64,000 nt of DNA from Cerrena zonata. Taxonomy: Eukaryota > Basidiomycota > Agaricomycetes > Polyporales > Cerrenaceae. Location of the stretch: positions 310,001 through 374,000 of the forward strand of contig JASBNA010000002.1 in assembly GCA_038087015.1 (NCBI GenBank), read 5' to 3'. Shown here in pieces: positions 45,808-58,590 of this stretch (the first letter of the stretch is position 1; every line of letters begins with the position of its first letter). The translations under genes and the position numbers were made by a program. Under the pieces are notes generated by a model. That model searched no databases, was not told the origin of the DNA, and saw only the letters and a list, made by a program, of their open reading frames with translations.

Positions 45808-46088
45808 ACAGAATCTTTCCATATGTACTATTATTGTTGTCTTTGCTGGTGCCGACGTCCTATTGCATACATGTATAAACATCTTTGTTTGATGCAGTTG
45901 CAATGAATGCGTTGCAAGTGTAAACCAAGACGCCTTCCTAATATGGCGAGTCGCGGTGATCGCCGGTCAGACTTTCATAAAAGCGCCCCTGCTAGGGTTT
46001 TTCTTCATTTGCTTCCTGCCTCTCTCTTCCCATTTTTCCTCCTCCCAACTCCACTCACCTCTTCCTCCACTCACCTACATCCCATGTC

Positions 46089-48820
46089 ATGTCGCGTCTT
46101 CTCGTAAAGAACCTCCCAGCATACTTAACCCAATCCCGTCTCCGTGAGCATTTCGAATCTAAGGACGGACCTGGCGGAACGCTCACCGATGTCAAGGTCG
46201 TCCTTAAACCCGATGGAACCTCGAGGAGGTTTGGTTTCGTGGGCTATAAAACCGACGCTGAGGCTTCGAAGGCTCAGAAATGGTTCGATCGAACTTTTGT
46301 TCACTCTTCGAAGATAAGCGTTACTATTGTCGACGTTAGTCGGATACCTCTTATCTTTCGTTACTTCATTACTCATAATTTTTTTCTGCATTTTCTTCAG
46401 GGAACTAAGGATGCGCCTGCTCCGAGACCGAATAAACGACCTCGTCTCGACGGCCCAAGCACCTCAGACAAACCTTCGAACGTTCCATCATCATCGAAGG
46501 GCAAAGAGAAGGCTACTGTTGTACCTTCATCTTCTAAGAGTGGGCAACTCAAGGAGTATATGAAGGTGATGCAGCCTCGTCCTAAAGGTCCTTCGTGGGC
46601 GAACGAGGATGCTGTCCCTGGTCCTTCTGCACCCGCACCTGCACCTGTGTCAAAGCTCAACCTGAGTCAAACCTTGACGACGGTATGGTGGTAGATCCTC
46701 AGCCGGAAGATGAGTCTAAAACCGACGTTGCCTCTGATCTGGACTGGCTTCAGCGGCATACCAAGTCTACTCTCACTCTACAAGCCGAAGATAAAGTATT
46801 CGAGCAATCGGATACCGAATCCGGCGATCTACCAGAGCCACAAGATACAGTATGTCTCTTCTATGTTTCCCGTTGTCTTGTCGCTCATTTTGCTAGCAGG
46901 ATAATCACGAACCTCCTCCGAGTGACCCAAATAAGGCCTCCATATTGGAGACATCTCGTCTATTCCTTCGTAATCTTGCCTTTTCGTGTACGGAAGCCGA
47001 ACTGTCGGAACTGGTCGCGCCTTTTGGTACTGTGTCACAGGTGAGAATCATTCCATGTTCTAGTGTGGGTAGGGGATGCTCGGTGGTTGTGATGACAAAA
47101 TAAATAGGGACATCAGACTTGCGAGAATGTTGATTCCTTAGGGATAACCGATAGTAGAATTTTATCTGAACCTTCGCCAGAGCATCCTCTTCCCCTTTCA
47201 CTTTTCTGTAATATCTTACTAATCCTCTTTCCATTATCAGGTACACATACCGTTAGATCCTACTACCAAAAGTCCGAAAGGGCATGGCTTACGTGACATT
47301 CGCAAAACCAGAAGATGCTGTTTCTGCCTACGAGGCCTTGGACAGGAAGTCCTTCCAAGGTCGTTTGCTTCATATATTACCTGCGGTGAACAGGAAGGGG
47401 AAGGTGGAAGTGGAGGATGTAGGGAAGAAGCGTTCGTTGAAGGGGCGATCGTGAAGTTCAACGCAAGGCGACAGCGGGTAAAGAGTTTAATTGGAGTATG
47501 TTGTACATGAATGTACGTACTTTGTTAGAATACGAAATATATTTGTTCCTCAACTCTTGTAGTAGAGCGATGCCGTTGTATCTTCGATTGCAGATCGCAT
47601 GAATATGTCCAAAGCCGATATCCTGAATCCTGAGTCTGACAACGCAGCCTGTCAAGCTCGCGTTGGCTGAGACGCACATCATCCAAGAGACAAAGTCGTT
47701 CCTTGAAGCAAATGGTGTTAACCTTGCAGCCCTCTCTTCAGAGACCCGTGTGCCGAGGAGCGACACCACCCTCCTCGTCAAGAACATCCCTTATGGCACA
47801 ACCGTAGAACAAATCCGAGAACTCTTCGAACCCCACGGACAGCTTCAACGTGTCTTGGTTCCACCTGCAGGAACCTATGGCATTGGTCGAGTTCACACAC
47901 GCTGAAGAAGGTCGCAAGGCCTTTAGAGGTGTTGCATACAGACGTCTCGGTAATTCGATCATTTACTTGGAGAAATGGCCAGTGGGGATGTTTGTCTCGT
48001 CAGCAGAGACTGCCCAGCCGGTTACTGCAACAGCAGTCAAGCCCGTCACCATCGCAGAGCAAGACGCAGCAGCCCAAACGGAAGAACCTACCCTCGCGTC
48101 CGGAACTACACTCTTCGTCAAAAACTTATCCTTCTCGACAACATCGGAACGACTCACCCAAGTCTTCCGAAATCTGCCTTCGTTCGCGTTTGCTCGTGTT
48201 CAGACCAAACCGGACCCTAAACATGCTGGTGGACGTCTCAGTATGGGATACGGTTTCGTGGGATTCAAAGATGCCGATGGTGCTCGAAAGGCGTTGAAAA
48301 GTATGTCAGGGTATGCGTTGGACGGACATGCTTTGGTTGTCAAGTTTGCTGGACGTGGCACCGAAGAAGACCAAGAGACCGAAGGCAAGGCGAAGAGTAC
48401 TACGACAAAGATGCTTGTCAAGAACGTACCTTTCGAGGCCACGAAAAAGGATATTCGGGAGCTGTTTGGGTATGTTTCAATTCTTCCATCTAATCCCGAT
48501 ATTTTTTTGACATACGCCGATGTAGTTCACATGGTCAACTCAAATCTGTCCGTCTACCCAAGCGATTCGACCATCGTTCTCGTGGATTCGCATTCCTGGA
48601 GTTTCTCACTCGTCACGAAGCCGAAAACGCGTATGCTGCCCTCAAACATTCTCACTTGTTGGGTCGTCATCTTGTCCTGCAATGGGCAGACGAAGCCGAA
48701 CAAGACATCGAAGAGCTTCGAAAGAAAGCAGGTGTTGGCTTCGGTGATGGTAAAGAGTTACCCGGACGTAAACGCAAGTTGCAGTTAGGGGACGATGAAG
48801 ACGATGTTGAAGAGATGTAA
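46089..48820 (+). CDS. MRD1: MRD1, five-RRM rRNA-processing protein, five apparent 1-nt frame breaks
   Basis: MRD1 (RBM19 in animals) is a nucleolar RNA-binding protein needed for early pre-rRNA cleavage and small-subunit assembly. Six exons (46089..46334, 46401..46849, 46900..47040, 47241..47512, 47566..48469, 48526..48820) encode about 767 aa. Five RRMs are visible by their RNP2 motifs: RLLVKNLPAYL, RLFLRNLAFSC, TLLVKNIPYGT, TLFVKNLSFST and MLVKNVPFEAT. The last RNP1 is RGFAFLEFLT. The acidic C-terminus ends DDEDDVEEM. As read, the frame breaks at 46652-46654 (one A missing), 47283, about 47444, 47650 and 47876 (one extra base each). Correcting them makes exons 2, 4 and 5 fit exactly. An AGGGTTT (telo-box-like) element lies in the promoter at 45994-46000. 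Confidence 0.92.
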
Positions 48821-49041
48821 TTCTGATTTGCCATAATTACATTAGACTTCATTATGCCCCAAGAGCGAAATAAATGCTATTGGGAGTATATGAGATGTGA
48901 TGTGCATACTAAAGTTACAATGATGTAAAGCGCAATACTAAGATAGGTAAAAGATGGCGAGAGTAGGTTTGTCATGAAAAGAGTTGTCCGAGATGCAAAA
49001 GGTCCAAACATTATAGACATGAATGAGTCAAATAGAAAAAA

Positions 49042-52000
49042 TTAGTCATCACTACCATTTGCCGCTCTTCGACGATTAATGCTGAACCTCGAAGGCGACA
49101 TAATGCTTTCAGATGTAGCCAACCGTCCAGACGATGTGGACTTTCTCAATGGTGAGTCATCAGGGTCGTATTCCAAACGCAACTTGAGAAGACCTTCTCC
49201 TTCAGTCAGTTCCACATCGACATCTGCTGACATAGGACCAGTTTGCTTGATGTGACGCCAGATCTTCATGGAAAAGTCAATCTCTACCACAATAATTAGG
49301 GAAGGATCGAATGCTTACACTAATCTCCGCAGAACCGAGAAGTTTGTCCTTCCCAAGTGTTTTGTGGTCATGGACCCAAACGTAGAGAGTAGGGTACGAG
49401 GGGTTGGAGATGAAGCTGAACGTCTCATTCCTGTATTCCAAACATTAGTTATTCCATTTTTATCAGTAGAGATTGTATTCCGTACCATTCAGGACAAGAT
49501 GTCTTTTGAGAATGCTTCGTCTTGTATTCCTTGTCACCGACACGAACAGTGGCGTATGGCTTGACGTCTGACTGGCTCAAATCTTTGCAGCTGAGAATAG
49601 ACACTCGAACAGAAGCAGGCTCGAAATGACTTCCGTTAGGGCTGTCAGCGTTTTGTTCTACCCCTAGATTGCCGTTTCCAGTAGACACAGTGCCTGCCCT
49701 GATAGCTTGTTGTTCGTTGATGCTAGCCGTAGACGGCTTCCTGCCAAGGAATCTGGAGACAGTAGGTGTCTTGTCTAGTGTTGCGGTGAGAGGGCCGTCA
49801 TCGTCATCTTCCGATGCATTGCTGTTAGTACCCTTGCCTCGCCTAAAGACACCCGTAACACCATGAACGACACCACGACCAGCACTCATAGGGATGTGAC
49901 CAATCTGGGTAGCGGCACGTCCGGCTGTGTTGAATGTCGAGGTGTTCTTGCGCTCCTTGAGGATGATCTCAGGCGAGAACAGCAATCGGACACGGACGGT
50001 ACCCTTGTCTCCATGTTTCGGAGATGACAAGTGAACGACCTGCTCAACAGACTCGAAAGGTTCAAGTTGTTCAAGGTCGATTCTAGCTTTACCGAGACTC
50101 TTCGCCTGTTCGATTTGATTCCAGTCGAATAACTCGAGCCAGAAGTCAGAGCCCACACGAGAGGGCTATGAAAGGTCAACGATGGGTATTAGATGGCAAA
50201 CATGAGGGTACTTACAACTTGAACGTTGAAGTTCTCGTTCCATTCAGGGTTGAGGGTCTTCTTCTTGGTCTGCGACTTGTAGACCTTCTGACCGTTGAGC
50301 GAGAAGACGGCGAATGGATCCGACTTGCCTAGAGGGAATTCAGTATGATCATCGTGACCGTATCTTGTAAGCGCACGTACCGCCTCGGTCCATTGCATGG
50401 ATGTCGTCTCCTGAAATGAGGTCCACACGCAACATTCCTTGGTCTGTCAAGAAGGATTAAAAATAAACACCGTTACACAAAGCAGCTCCACTTACTGTTG
50501 ATACTTTCCCTTGCTTCCAATGTCACGGGTACAGGAAGGAAGCGAGACTCGATGACAACAGACGAATTCCTGTCCTCATTGCCATCACGGTCTTGGAGAG
50601 TGAAAGTAGTAGGACCATCCTGCACAACATTATTCAGTATGTTAGACGACCACAAAGTGCTTGAAAGAAACCCTACCAATGATTGTGACAAGAACACCTT
50701 CGATTCACCCTTCCATTCCCCAATAATCTCATCTTTGTCACCTTCGTCTGCAATATTCAAACGGAATCTGATACGGCTGAAGTCCATCTCTTTAATGAAA
50801 CCTTCACCGATATATTCCCATTCGGCGGTAGTACTACGGGCCTTCGTAGTACTGAAAGCTGGCCAATAGCCGTCATCCAAAAGCATTTCAAGTCGAGCTT
50901 TCTTCGACAAACGTCCAGAAAGCACGTTGCAGATAATGACGCCCGAATCTAAAATTGCATGACAGATGTCAACAAGGAGAAACACACGAAAGAAATGAGG
51001 CCGTACTGTAGTCGTCCAAAATCTGTTCACTTGAGAGGTCGAGACCAAATTCTTCCTTTTCACCAGCAAGTGTCGGACTAGTGGGACTCAACACAGTCGG
51101 GCTACCTATACCCATACCATTCGAAGTAGGGCTCGTCGGGCTTGCAAGATTGGTATCAAGGGAGATGCCAGTCTTGGTAGTGTCCACCGAGATATTCGTC
51201 CTATGGGTTCGGTGACCGTGCTCCAAGGGTCGACTTGTGGTGATAACATTAGGAACAGCTTGGAACTCCTCGTCAGAAGAAGAGAAGGAAGCATCATCAG
51301 AAACAACGGTGCCGGCATCAGTATTGTCAGAAGAAACGGTATTCCGTTTGAGTTCGTTCAGACCAGTTTGGAATTTGATACCCTTGACAGGAATAGCAGG
51401 AATGAATTCAGCCTCATAGACAAGTTGACCCTTGAAGTTGCCCTTGTCAAGTTTGATGCTATCTTCCTTCGTGTGTTTACCGAGTGATTTGTAGGGCTTC
51501 TCCTTGGCCTCCTCGCCCTCAGCTTGCGCAGCAATGTCAGCGATCTTCAATTCACAATAACCCAACGAGCGATCCTATATACGGACAAATAGATTAGCCG
51601 AGGAGATTGTGAACTATGGAGCGCGAGAGGTCACAATACCTTAGTGAGATGCTGATAATCCATCACCTCGAGGAGCATGGTCTAAACATTCATGGAAACA
51701 GCATCCGTCAAACAAAGTTCAGTCAACGAAGCTTGAGCAGATCCACGAACCTCTTTGAGGGAGTGAACTATAACATAAGATGTTCATTTCAGCAAAAGGA
51801 CGCACGGTATGAGATCATCTGCACTCACCTGGAATATATATAATCTGGTCCCATACTGGGTTGAGATCTGTTTGAATCCCTCACTTTAGCACGCGCCCCA
51901 ATATAGTTTAGCGCCGTACTCACTGTTATTTACCACCTCAGTTCGTCCAGCCACGATGTTATTGATTAGCACGCGCACATATGGATCGCTCTGTCAAAGT

Positions 52001-54637
52001 GCCGTAAAGGTAAGCGTCTCATGGGGTATAAAGGGCGCAAGGGTTAGTGAAGCAGATGCTTACCTTTCCGCCCAGCGTCGCCTCAACGTTCCTAGGTAAC
52101 GATGGCATTAGTCTGTGAGTGAAATTGACAATGAATCAAATTCGATGACGTACTTCACATCAGCAGCCTTCTGCAGCCAGAGTCGCACAACTCCAATAGG
52201 TGGTGTGTACTGGTCGACGCCATGAAGACTGCCAGCCATGTTCAATGGTTTCCATTCGGCACTGAGACGCAGTCGACCACTGATACATCCATCCAGTTTC
52301 CACCAGTCTTTCCCAACTTCTTTCTTAGACTCCAACAGGTCATCAAGCCGCACGCGCATATAGCCTACCACAGGATCCTTCAAGAAGTCTCGGTCATCAA
52401 TAACCTTGATGGTAATGACAGATGAGTGCTTGTCTGAGCACAAGAACTCTGTCGAGGATTCCCAAACAGGATTGAGGGTATGTTTGTGTCGAGGTGTGGA
52501 GTGAATGGGCTTGGATCCCGCAAGAATCACTTGGGCAAAGGGATTGAGATCATCGGAAGTCGACTTGGACTTGTCAAGATCTTTTGCTTGATGCAAGGTG
52601 AGTCGCACAATACCAACAGCTAACGGACAAAGAACGGTGAGTATGTGCCGAATGTGAAGTGTCGTCGCGACTTACAAGTATCCGGTAATTCCTCAATACC
52701 GCTTTGATCGACTTGAGGCTTAAGTACTGGGAAGAAGTTGAGATCAAATCGGAGCAACCCCTTGTCCTTTCCATCTCGTACGATTGACTTCTCAAGGCCT
52801 TCTTGAGTAGCATCATCTTGTAGCTCCTGCATGTTGAAGACAACTTCACCGAGTTCCGTGTTCTTACGATGATCATTGTAGTCGAATACGGTAAGTACCA
52901 AGGATTCAGTCAAGGAATTGACAAGCAGGAACTTTGTCTCATTCCAGGTAGGGTTAATCCTGTCAAACCGTCATCAGTCTGGATGGGAAGAGATGGCACA
53001 AACATGATACCTACGTGCTATGCCTGTACTTTGTCTTGGCTAGTTCGGCCCGTTTGTTGATGCTCATGCTAACGAATGGATCCGGGGTCATTCCTCCCAT
53101 CTTGCTTGCCTTTAGATCCCGAGCGGAGCGAACAGTAACTTGCAGGACACCAATGGCAGAATCCAAAGGCTCTCCGGACAGCATCTGTTCCAAGTTCAGT
53201 GTAAACACATTGGGGTCGTACATCATCGGACCAAGGATGCTATGAACCATGTCTCGAATGAATGCCGAGAGACCAGGGACCTAGAAACAATTATCAATCT
53301 CATGAAACACCAGCTATTGACAAGCATCATACTCACAATACCGATATCAAAACCGAACGTCTCACCGCCAATGGGTTTCAAGACGTAATCGAAAACAGGC
53401 TTCTCCAGGAAAGACAAGTCGACCACTTGGATATGTGGGAAGTTCGTCATGAGCTTCATGCGAACACGCATATAGCCAGAGAAGCTCATGTCCTCGATAA
53501 GGATAGGCATAGACACTGATGCTACACCCTTACCAACCCGGATGTTCAACACAATTTTGGGATTGACGACGGCCTCCGCTTGCTTCTTGGTAAGATTTGA
53601 CGTGTCATTCGGGGCGAACGAAACCTTCCAGTCCATCATCACAATGTCATCCTCCGTTCGAATCCAGGTTTTCACTCGGTCAATTCGGATCGCCTTTGTT
53701 CCGAGGGTGAAAGTAGTCATACGCATGGAATCCAGGAACGGAGGACAGTTGGTGCTCAAAACTTGCTCCACCGTAGCGATGACGGTTTTAGAGAGAACAG
53801 GTTCGTAGATAAGCCAGAACCTATCCAAGAAATGATTCATCCAATCAGCCGTTTCGTGTTCGTCCATGAGACGATTCTTCATGAGTTCACGCTGAATATC
53901 GTTCCTCGCGGCAGTCTGCACGCGTCGTATCGAGGTGCTGTAGTACGTGCTGCTGAATGCCAGTACGATGAATAGCCATCCCCATCCAAACCCAAACCGT
54001 GTCAGGAAGTGAGTTACGACAACAGTCTATTGCCAATAACTTGCATGTTAGGCCAAGAAAAGATGGAATGATGTCAGTACGCACGAAGACAATGATGGCC
54101 GCATTATGGTACCAGTCACCGTAGTACTGTTCGCTGATGAATGTGTCTAGAATGGAGGCATCCTTGGCTTCGTTCTCGTTGACAGGTAAGTCAATCCCCG
54201 AGACAGCTCGCCATCCAACTTTGTACCAGTCGGGGATCTGAGGTGCGGGCGCTGAAGGTATGGCACCCGGAAACTGCGGTTCGTGCTGTTCTGGCCGTGG
54301 TTGTGAATCATCGGCAATTTGTTTGTCGACATCTTCAATAGTGATGGTGGGTACTACATGAGCAGTACCAGTGTCGATGGCTACCTCTGCCAAGCCGTTA
54401 GCAAGCGGGGGTCATACGAGTGAGAGTAGACATACCTCTGCCTCCAGATGCGTCCCCATTCTGCGTTATGCTCTTCAGCTGGTCTTCATTCTTGGCTGCA
54501 CTCGCGGCCTTCTGCTGGGGTGTTGACTCCGCATTGAAGGTGTGAACCGCGACACGGTTCTTTGCTGCGTCTTGCTGAACGATGTCATTGACTTGGGCTT
54601 GAGCGTTGAGTGTGATATTGTCGTTGGTGTCCGCCAT
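49042..54637 (-). CDS. Tricalbin / extended-synaptotagmin-like ER-plasma membrane tether
   Basis: A tricalbin-type protein that tethers cortical ER to the plasma membrane and moves lipids. The gene has about a dozen or more exons; I give the whole span rather than all junctions. N-terminal exon 54436..54637 starts MADTNDNITLNAQAQVNDIV. The next exon ends at a membrane hairpin (THFLTRFGFGWGWLFIVLAF). The SMP lipid-transfer domain covers about 53290-53940 (DWMNHFLDRFWLIYEPVLSK, FVPF-like IKIVLNIRVGKG region). Five C2 domains follow, recognisable from GVLQVTVRSARDLKASKMGG (53100-53250), then near 52700-52900, 52150-52600, 50190-50430 and 49450-49650. Calcium-binding Asp pairs are present in some (TPDPFVS, KSDPFAVFS). 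The last exon ends at 49042. Fungal tricalbins of about 1200-1500 aa are typical. Confidence 0.92.
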
Positions 54638-55247
54638 TGCCAGTGAAGGCGAGAAGAATGTTGAGGATAAAGGAGGGAATTAGGGAACGATATGTAAAAG
54701 TGACAAATGAAGGTGGCGTTGTATGCTGCAGGCTTAAGTTGGCAGACCCCGCACTGAAGCGAGCAAGGTCAAGCAGTTATTTAATTTCCCGTCTCCTCCG
54801 ACAGACCTGATGACGTCCGAAACTAATGGGACCCCGACACACCGCCCACCCACCACTGTCCTGATTGTACCTATCATCCCGGCCATTCTCCACCCACCAC
54901 CACCAAAACATACACGGCCGGCGATGCATATGGAAACCAGTGCAACACCGCACATACAGTGCACCCTACACGCCCCGGACCAAGTCCGCAGCAGCTCCAG
55001 TCAGTGCCAGAGGTCACACTCAGTACAGTTCGTAGCTCTGACGTAGTTTGTTAACAACAAAACTCGTGTGAGCAAGCCTTTGCACCTATTCATAGAACCT
55101 ACTGCTGTTGCTATATAGTAAAAATAACATACGGTATGTTCTCCATTGCATCGTCTAAATATACCAAACTGACAATCATTCCAAAGTTTCCTTTCCAACT
55201 AATTTTGACATTGCGAATGGAAAAAACCAATCACGATTTTGACACGA
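54638..55247. other. Intergenic upstream of the tricalbin gene
   Basis: About 610 bp with no supported gene. C/A-rich segments at 54840-54970 (many CCACC and CACC units) give long but unconvincing open frames. The tricalbin promoter should be here. Confidence 0.5.
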
Positions 55248-55326
55248 AGGCGCTACCAGGGTTCGAACCTGGGTTTCGGGAAGATAAGATCAGAATCCCG
55301 AGTGATAACCACTACACTATAGCGCC
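55248..55326 (-). tRNA. tRNA-Gln (anticodon CTG) with short intron
   Basis: On the minus strand the acceptor arm pairs GGCGCTA with TAGCGCC, the D arm is TAGTGTAGTGGTTATCA, the anticodon stem is CGGGA/TCCCG and the T arm is CCAGGTTCGAACCTGG. The loop starts TTCTGA, giving anticodon CTG. About 7 extra bases after position 37 form a very short intron. Confidence 0.88.
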
Positions 55327-55931
55327 GTGTCGGTCATCAATGTTACCTATCATCCATCGGGTAGCACATCGCTCTATCGTAGGCTCGCTCAAATTGACTT
55401 TAGAATCTGTCCGCACACTGACACTTACTCAGACACACTACTTCACTATGTTCCTGGCCATTTCTTTAAAACGGACCTGTCTAATATTCAACGAGTGCAT
55501 AGACAATGATCAAGAAGGTTCACTGATCCATTTACCCGATCTGTTCAGGTTCATTAATGCGATTTGTCGTTTATTGGACTTCCGAAAACACAAACTTTCA
55601 CCAGTTACATTCGCAGTGTCCATGTAACTGAACTCAGACATGCCAGGCTCTTCCAATGGCCAGACCCACCATTCCAAGCGGAAAAAATATGCCTGAGCAT
55701 GCTTCAGGTACTTCGGCTTGAAAAGCCTCTTCCCAGCAGTTTGGTAGCAACTTTCATTAACCCTATTCTGACAGTGCAAAGAGACACAAGGTTGCAATTG
55801 GGGCGGCCGACAAAAACAACGGCAGAGTAGTTTGGAGCAGTTTCAAGTTTCTCCTGCCAACTTGTCTTCCCGATCTTTCCGGTTGGGCGCGTCGATCATT
55901 TCTCAGGCCATAAACCAACATCAAATCTTAT

Positions 55932-55940
55932 CAGATAATC
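55932..55940 (+). promoter_or_regulatory. Iron-responsive GATA-factor site (ATCAGATAA)
   Basis: ATCAGATAA at 55932-55940 matches exactly the ATCWGATAA consensus of fungal iron repressors SreA/Fep1/Urbs1. It lies about 200 bp upstream of the siderophore transporter ATG. Its first half also reads TTATC, i.e. GATAA on the other strand, so it is a back-to-back pair. A single GATAA follows at 55967-55971. Confidence 0.6.
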
Positions 55941-56047
55941 GCGAAGGACCGGACGATGAACGAGGATAAATCTTTAAAGATGTCTAGAGGACGGAAACAC
56001 TCCAGAACCAGGAGCCGTATGTTCCTGGAAAACTTAGCGTTGGGTGT

Positions 56048-56054
56048 TATATAA
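56048..56054 (+). promoter_or_regulatory. TATA box of the siderophore transporter gene
   Basis: TATATAA about 86 bp upstream of the ATG at 56140, a normal spacing for a TATA-driven, regulated fungal promoter. Confidence 0.45.
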
Positions 56055-56139
56055 ACATGTTTTCAGATGTCTCCTGTTTTGTCGTCGAACCCCTCAGGTT
56101 CACCATCTCACTGTCGATCTTCGATAGCGCCGGCTCAAA

Positions 56140-58293
56140 ATGACCACGGCCTCTAGCTCTTCAAGTTACAATGACCAGACGCTTAACAAACACGCCGACC
56201 CTCCTGCAGACCGTGCACCGCGTGGTTCTGAAGATGGCGACGAACTACTCTTTGCTTCAGGTGTAAAGCGCATGGAAGCCATTTCGGCTAACCTCACGTT
56301 ATTCCACAGATGTGTCGTCTTCTTCGGTGCCTTCTTGATCGCGTACTGCTATGGACTTGATGGAACGGTGCGGGCTACTTACCAGTCCTACGCCACAGCT
56401 TCATATTCAGCTGCTGCCTTGCTCTCCACTATTAATGTCCTCCGAAGCGTCATTAGCGTAGTCGGTCAACCCACGGCAGCTAAAATCGCAGATGTATTTG
56501 GACGTGCAGAATTGGTTATTATCAGCATCGTTTTCTACGTCGTTGGAACGATCATCGAAGCGAATAGTACCACCGTTAACTCATACTGCGCTGGTGCTGT
56601 GCTATACCAAATCGGCTACACTATGATTATTCTTCTCATCGAAGTCATCATTGCCGATTTGACCTCATTGCGTTCACGTCTTTTCTTCTCTTTCGTGCCT
56701 GCCCTTCCCTTCGTGATCAACACCTGGGTTAGTGGCAATGTCGCTGAGGCCGTCTTGGCCGCGACTACCTGGAGATGGGGTGTTGGCATGTGGGCCATAA
56801 TCTATCCCGGTACGTTGAAATGGCCAGATATATCCGAAAGTTAGATCGTTAATATTTTAAAAACTTGTAGTGTGCTGCGTTCCCCTCCTTGCTGCACTCT
56901 ATCATGCACAATGGAAAGCAGAACGCGCTGGACACTTGAAGGATTATATGACCCCCTTCAAGCGTTACGGCTGGTCGCTCTTCCCGGCACTTTTCTGGCA
57001 ACTCGATGTCATCGGAATCATTCTCCTCATCGCCGCATTCGCCTGTTTCTTGGTCCCTTTCACCCTTGCTGGAGGTAGTGCTTCCTTGTGGCAGGAAGCC
57101 CACATTATTGCACCCCTCGTTATTGGCTTTTTGTGCTTCCCCGTTTTTGTCTACTGGGAACTCAAAGCTAAGTACCCAATGGTACCCTTCCATGTACGTG
57201 CATCAACGAGAAGTATTTTTTGTTGTATTGCTTATGTCCCTCGATAGCTCTTGAAGGATCGTGGTGTCTGGGCAGGTTTCTGTGTTGCTTGCATGCTCAA
57301 CTTCAGTAAGTTTTCTATTCTGCCCTATTTCTCGTATACTCGAATCTAACATGGCTTTAGCATGGTACATGCAGGGCGACTACCTCTACCCGGTCCTCAT
57401 CGTTGCCTTCGACCAAACTGTTCTCTCTGCCACGCGTATTTCCTCCATGTACTCCTTCGCTTCCGTCCTCACGGGAACTGCTCTCGGACTAGTTGTCATC
57501 CGTGTCCGTAGACTCAAACCCTTCATCGTTTTTGGCTGTGTTCTCTTTTTGGTCGCCTTTGGACTTCTCATCAAATTCCGTGGTGGTCATTCGGATGGCC
57601 AAGTCAGCGGTGTCATCGGCGCACAGGTTCTTTTGGGAATTGGTACGATAAAATTATAAATCTCGTCCAACTATGAGTTATCTAATGAGTTTTCCTCTTG
57701 CCAGCCGGTGGTCTCTTCGCCTATCCCACTCAAGCATCCGTTCAAGCACGCACCAAGCACGAACGTCAGTATTTTCTCTCTTCATCTACCTTAATCCACA
57801 GACTAAACTGACAAACAACACACAGACGTCGCCGTCGTTACCGGACTGTACCTTGCGACCTACTCTATCGGCAGTGCTCTCGGGTCTAGCATCTCAGGTG
57901 CAATCTGGACCCAACTCATGCCTACTCAACTCACCAAAAACCTCGGTAACGCCACCTTGGCATTGGAAATCTACGCGGACCCATATACTGCTGCGGCATT
58001 ATATCCCGTTGGTACTGAAATCCGAGATGGGATCTTGACTTCGTATACCTATGTTCAAAACATCCTTTGTAGTAAGTCAAATATTCGGAGCTTTTCGGAT
58101 ATATTTTGGTAAACTGACCATCTGGACTGCTTGTTCTTCTACAGTCACCGGTATCTGCTTGTGTGTCCCGCTGATCGCATTCTCCATTTGCTTGCGTGAC
58201 CCGGTCCTTGGAACAGAGCAGAGTTTGCCCAATGCTGAGCAACAGGATCAGGACCAGGACAAGCGTTCTGGATTCTTCTCTTGGTGGGCTTAA
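56140..58293 (+). CDS. Siderophore-iron transporter (MFS, SIT/ARN family)
   Basis: A major-facilitator permease for ferri-siderophores, of the 14-helix SIT1/ARN/MirB group. Seven exons (56140..56809, 56871..57193, 57248..57305, 57361..57642, 57705..57764, 57826..58071, 58145..58293) give 595 aa, in phase throughout. The N-terminus is polar, then helix 1 has [20 protein letters not shown], the family signature. Conserved stretches include [45 protein letters not shown] and [20 protein letters not shown], then [20 protein letters not shown]. The C-terminal cytosolic tail is acidic and Gln-rich. The iron-GATA element upstream supports induction under low iron. No siderophore synthetase gene is near, so it may take up foreign siderophores. 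Confidence 0.95.
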
Positions 58294-58590
58294 AATAGCG
58301 ATTTATTCGTGTCTGCTTGCTTGGAAATTCCTCATACAAAACTCTTCATCTTGAGGATAGAGTTATTTTCATTTACTTGACTTAGGTCATCCCAAGGGAT
58401 CTAATTTTTCTTATACTCCCTAGATAATCTTCTTCGCCTTGTTTTATTAATTATAATTTAAAAGTATAGACACTCACCGCACCCCCAACTATATAAGTGA
58501 AATCGTATGGCACGTTACCTAATTCTGCGTGTTATCAGAGTGAAGGCTCAGTCCGTATCTTGCTGCAAGAATAAGTTTATATATTCACTA

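Larger units (their letters stand above)
55327..56139. other. Promoter region of the siderophore transporter
   Basis: About 810 bp with no supported gene. It contains an iron-GATA motif at 55932-55940, a further GATAA at 55967-55971 and a TATA box at 56048-56054, described separately. Confidence 0.5.

Noticed and set aside
42750..48820. Reading kinesin and MRD1 as pseudogenes
   Set aside because: Each break is a single base, motifs are intact on both sides, and all splice sites are kept with exact phase after correction, so sequence error is more likely.
55136..55627. 163-codon plus-strand frame across the tRNA-Gln gene
   Set aside because: It runs through the tRNA on the opposite strand and shows no protein motif.
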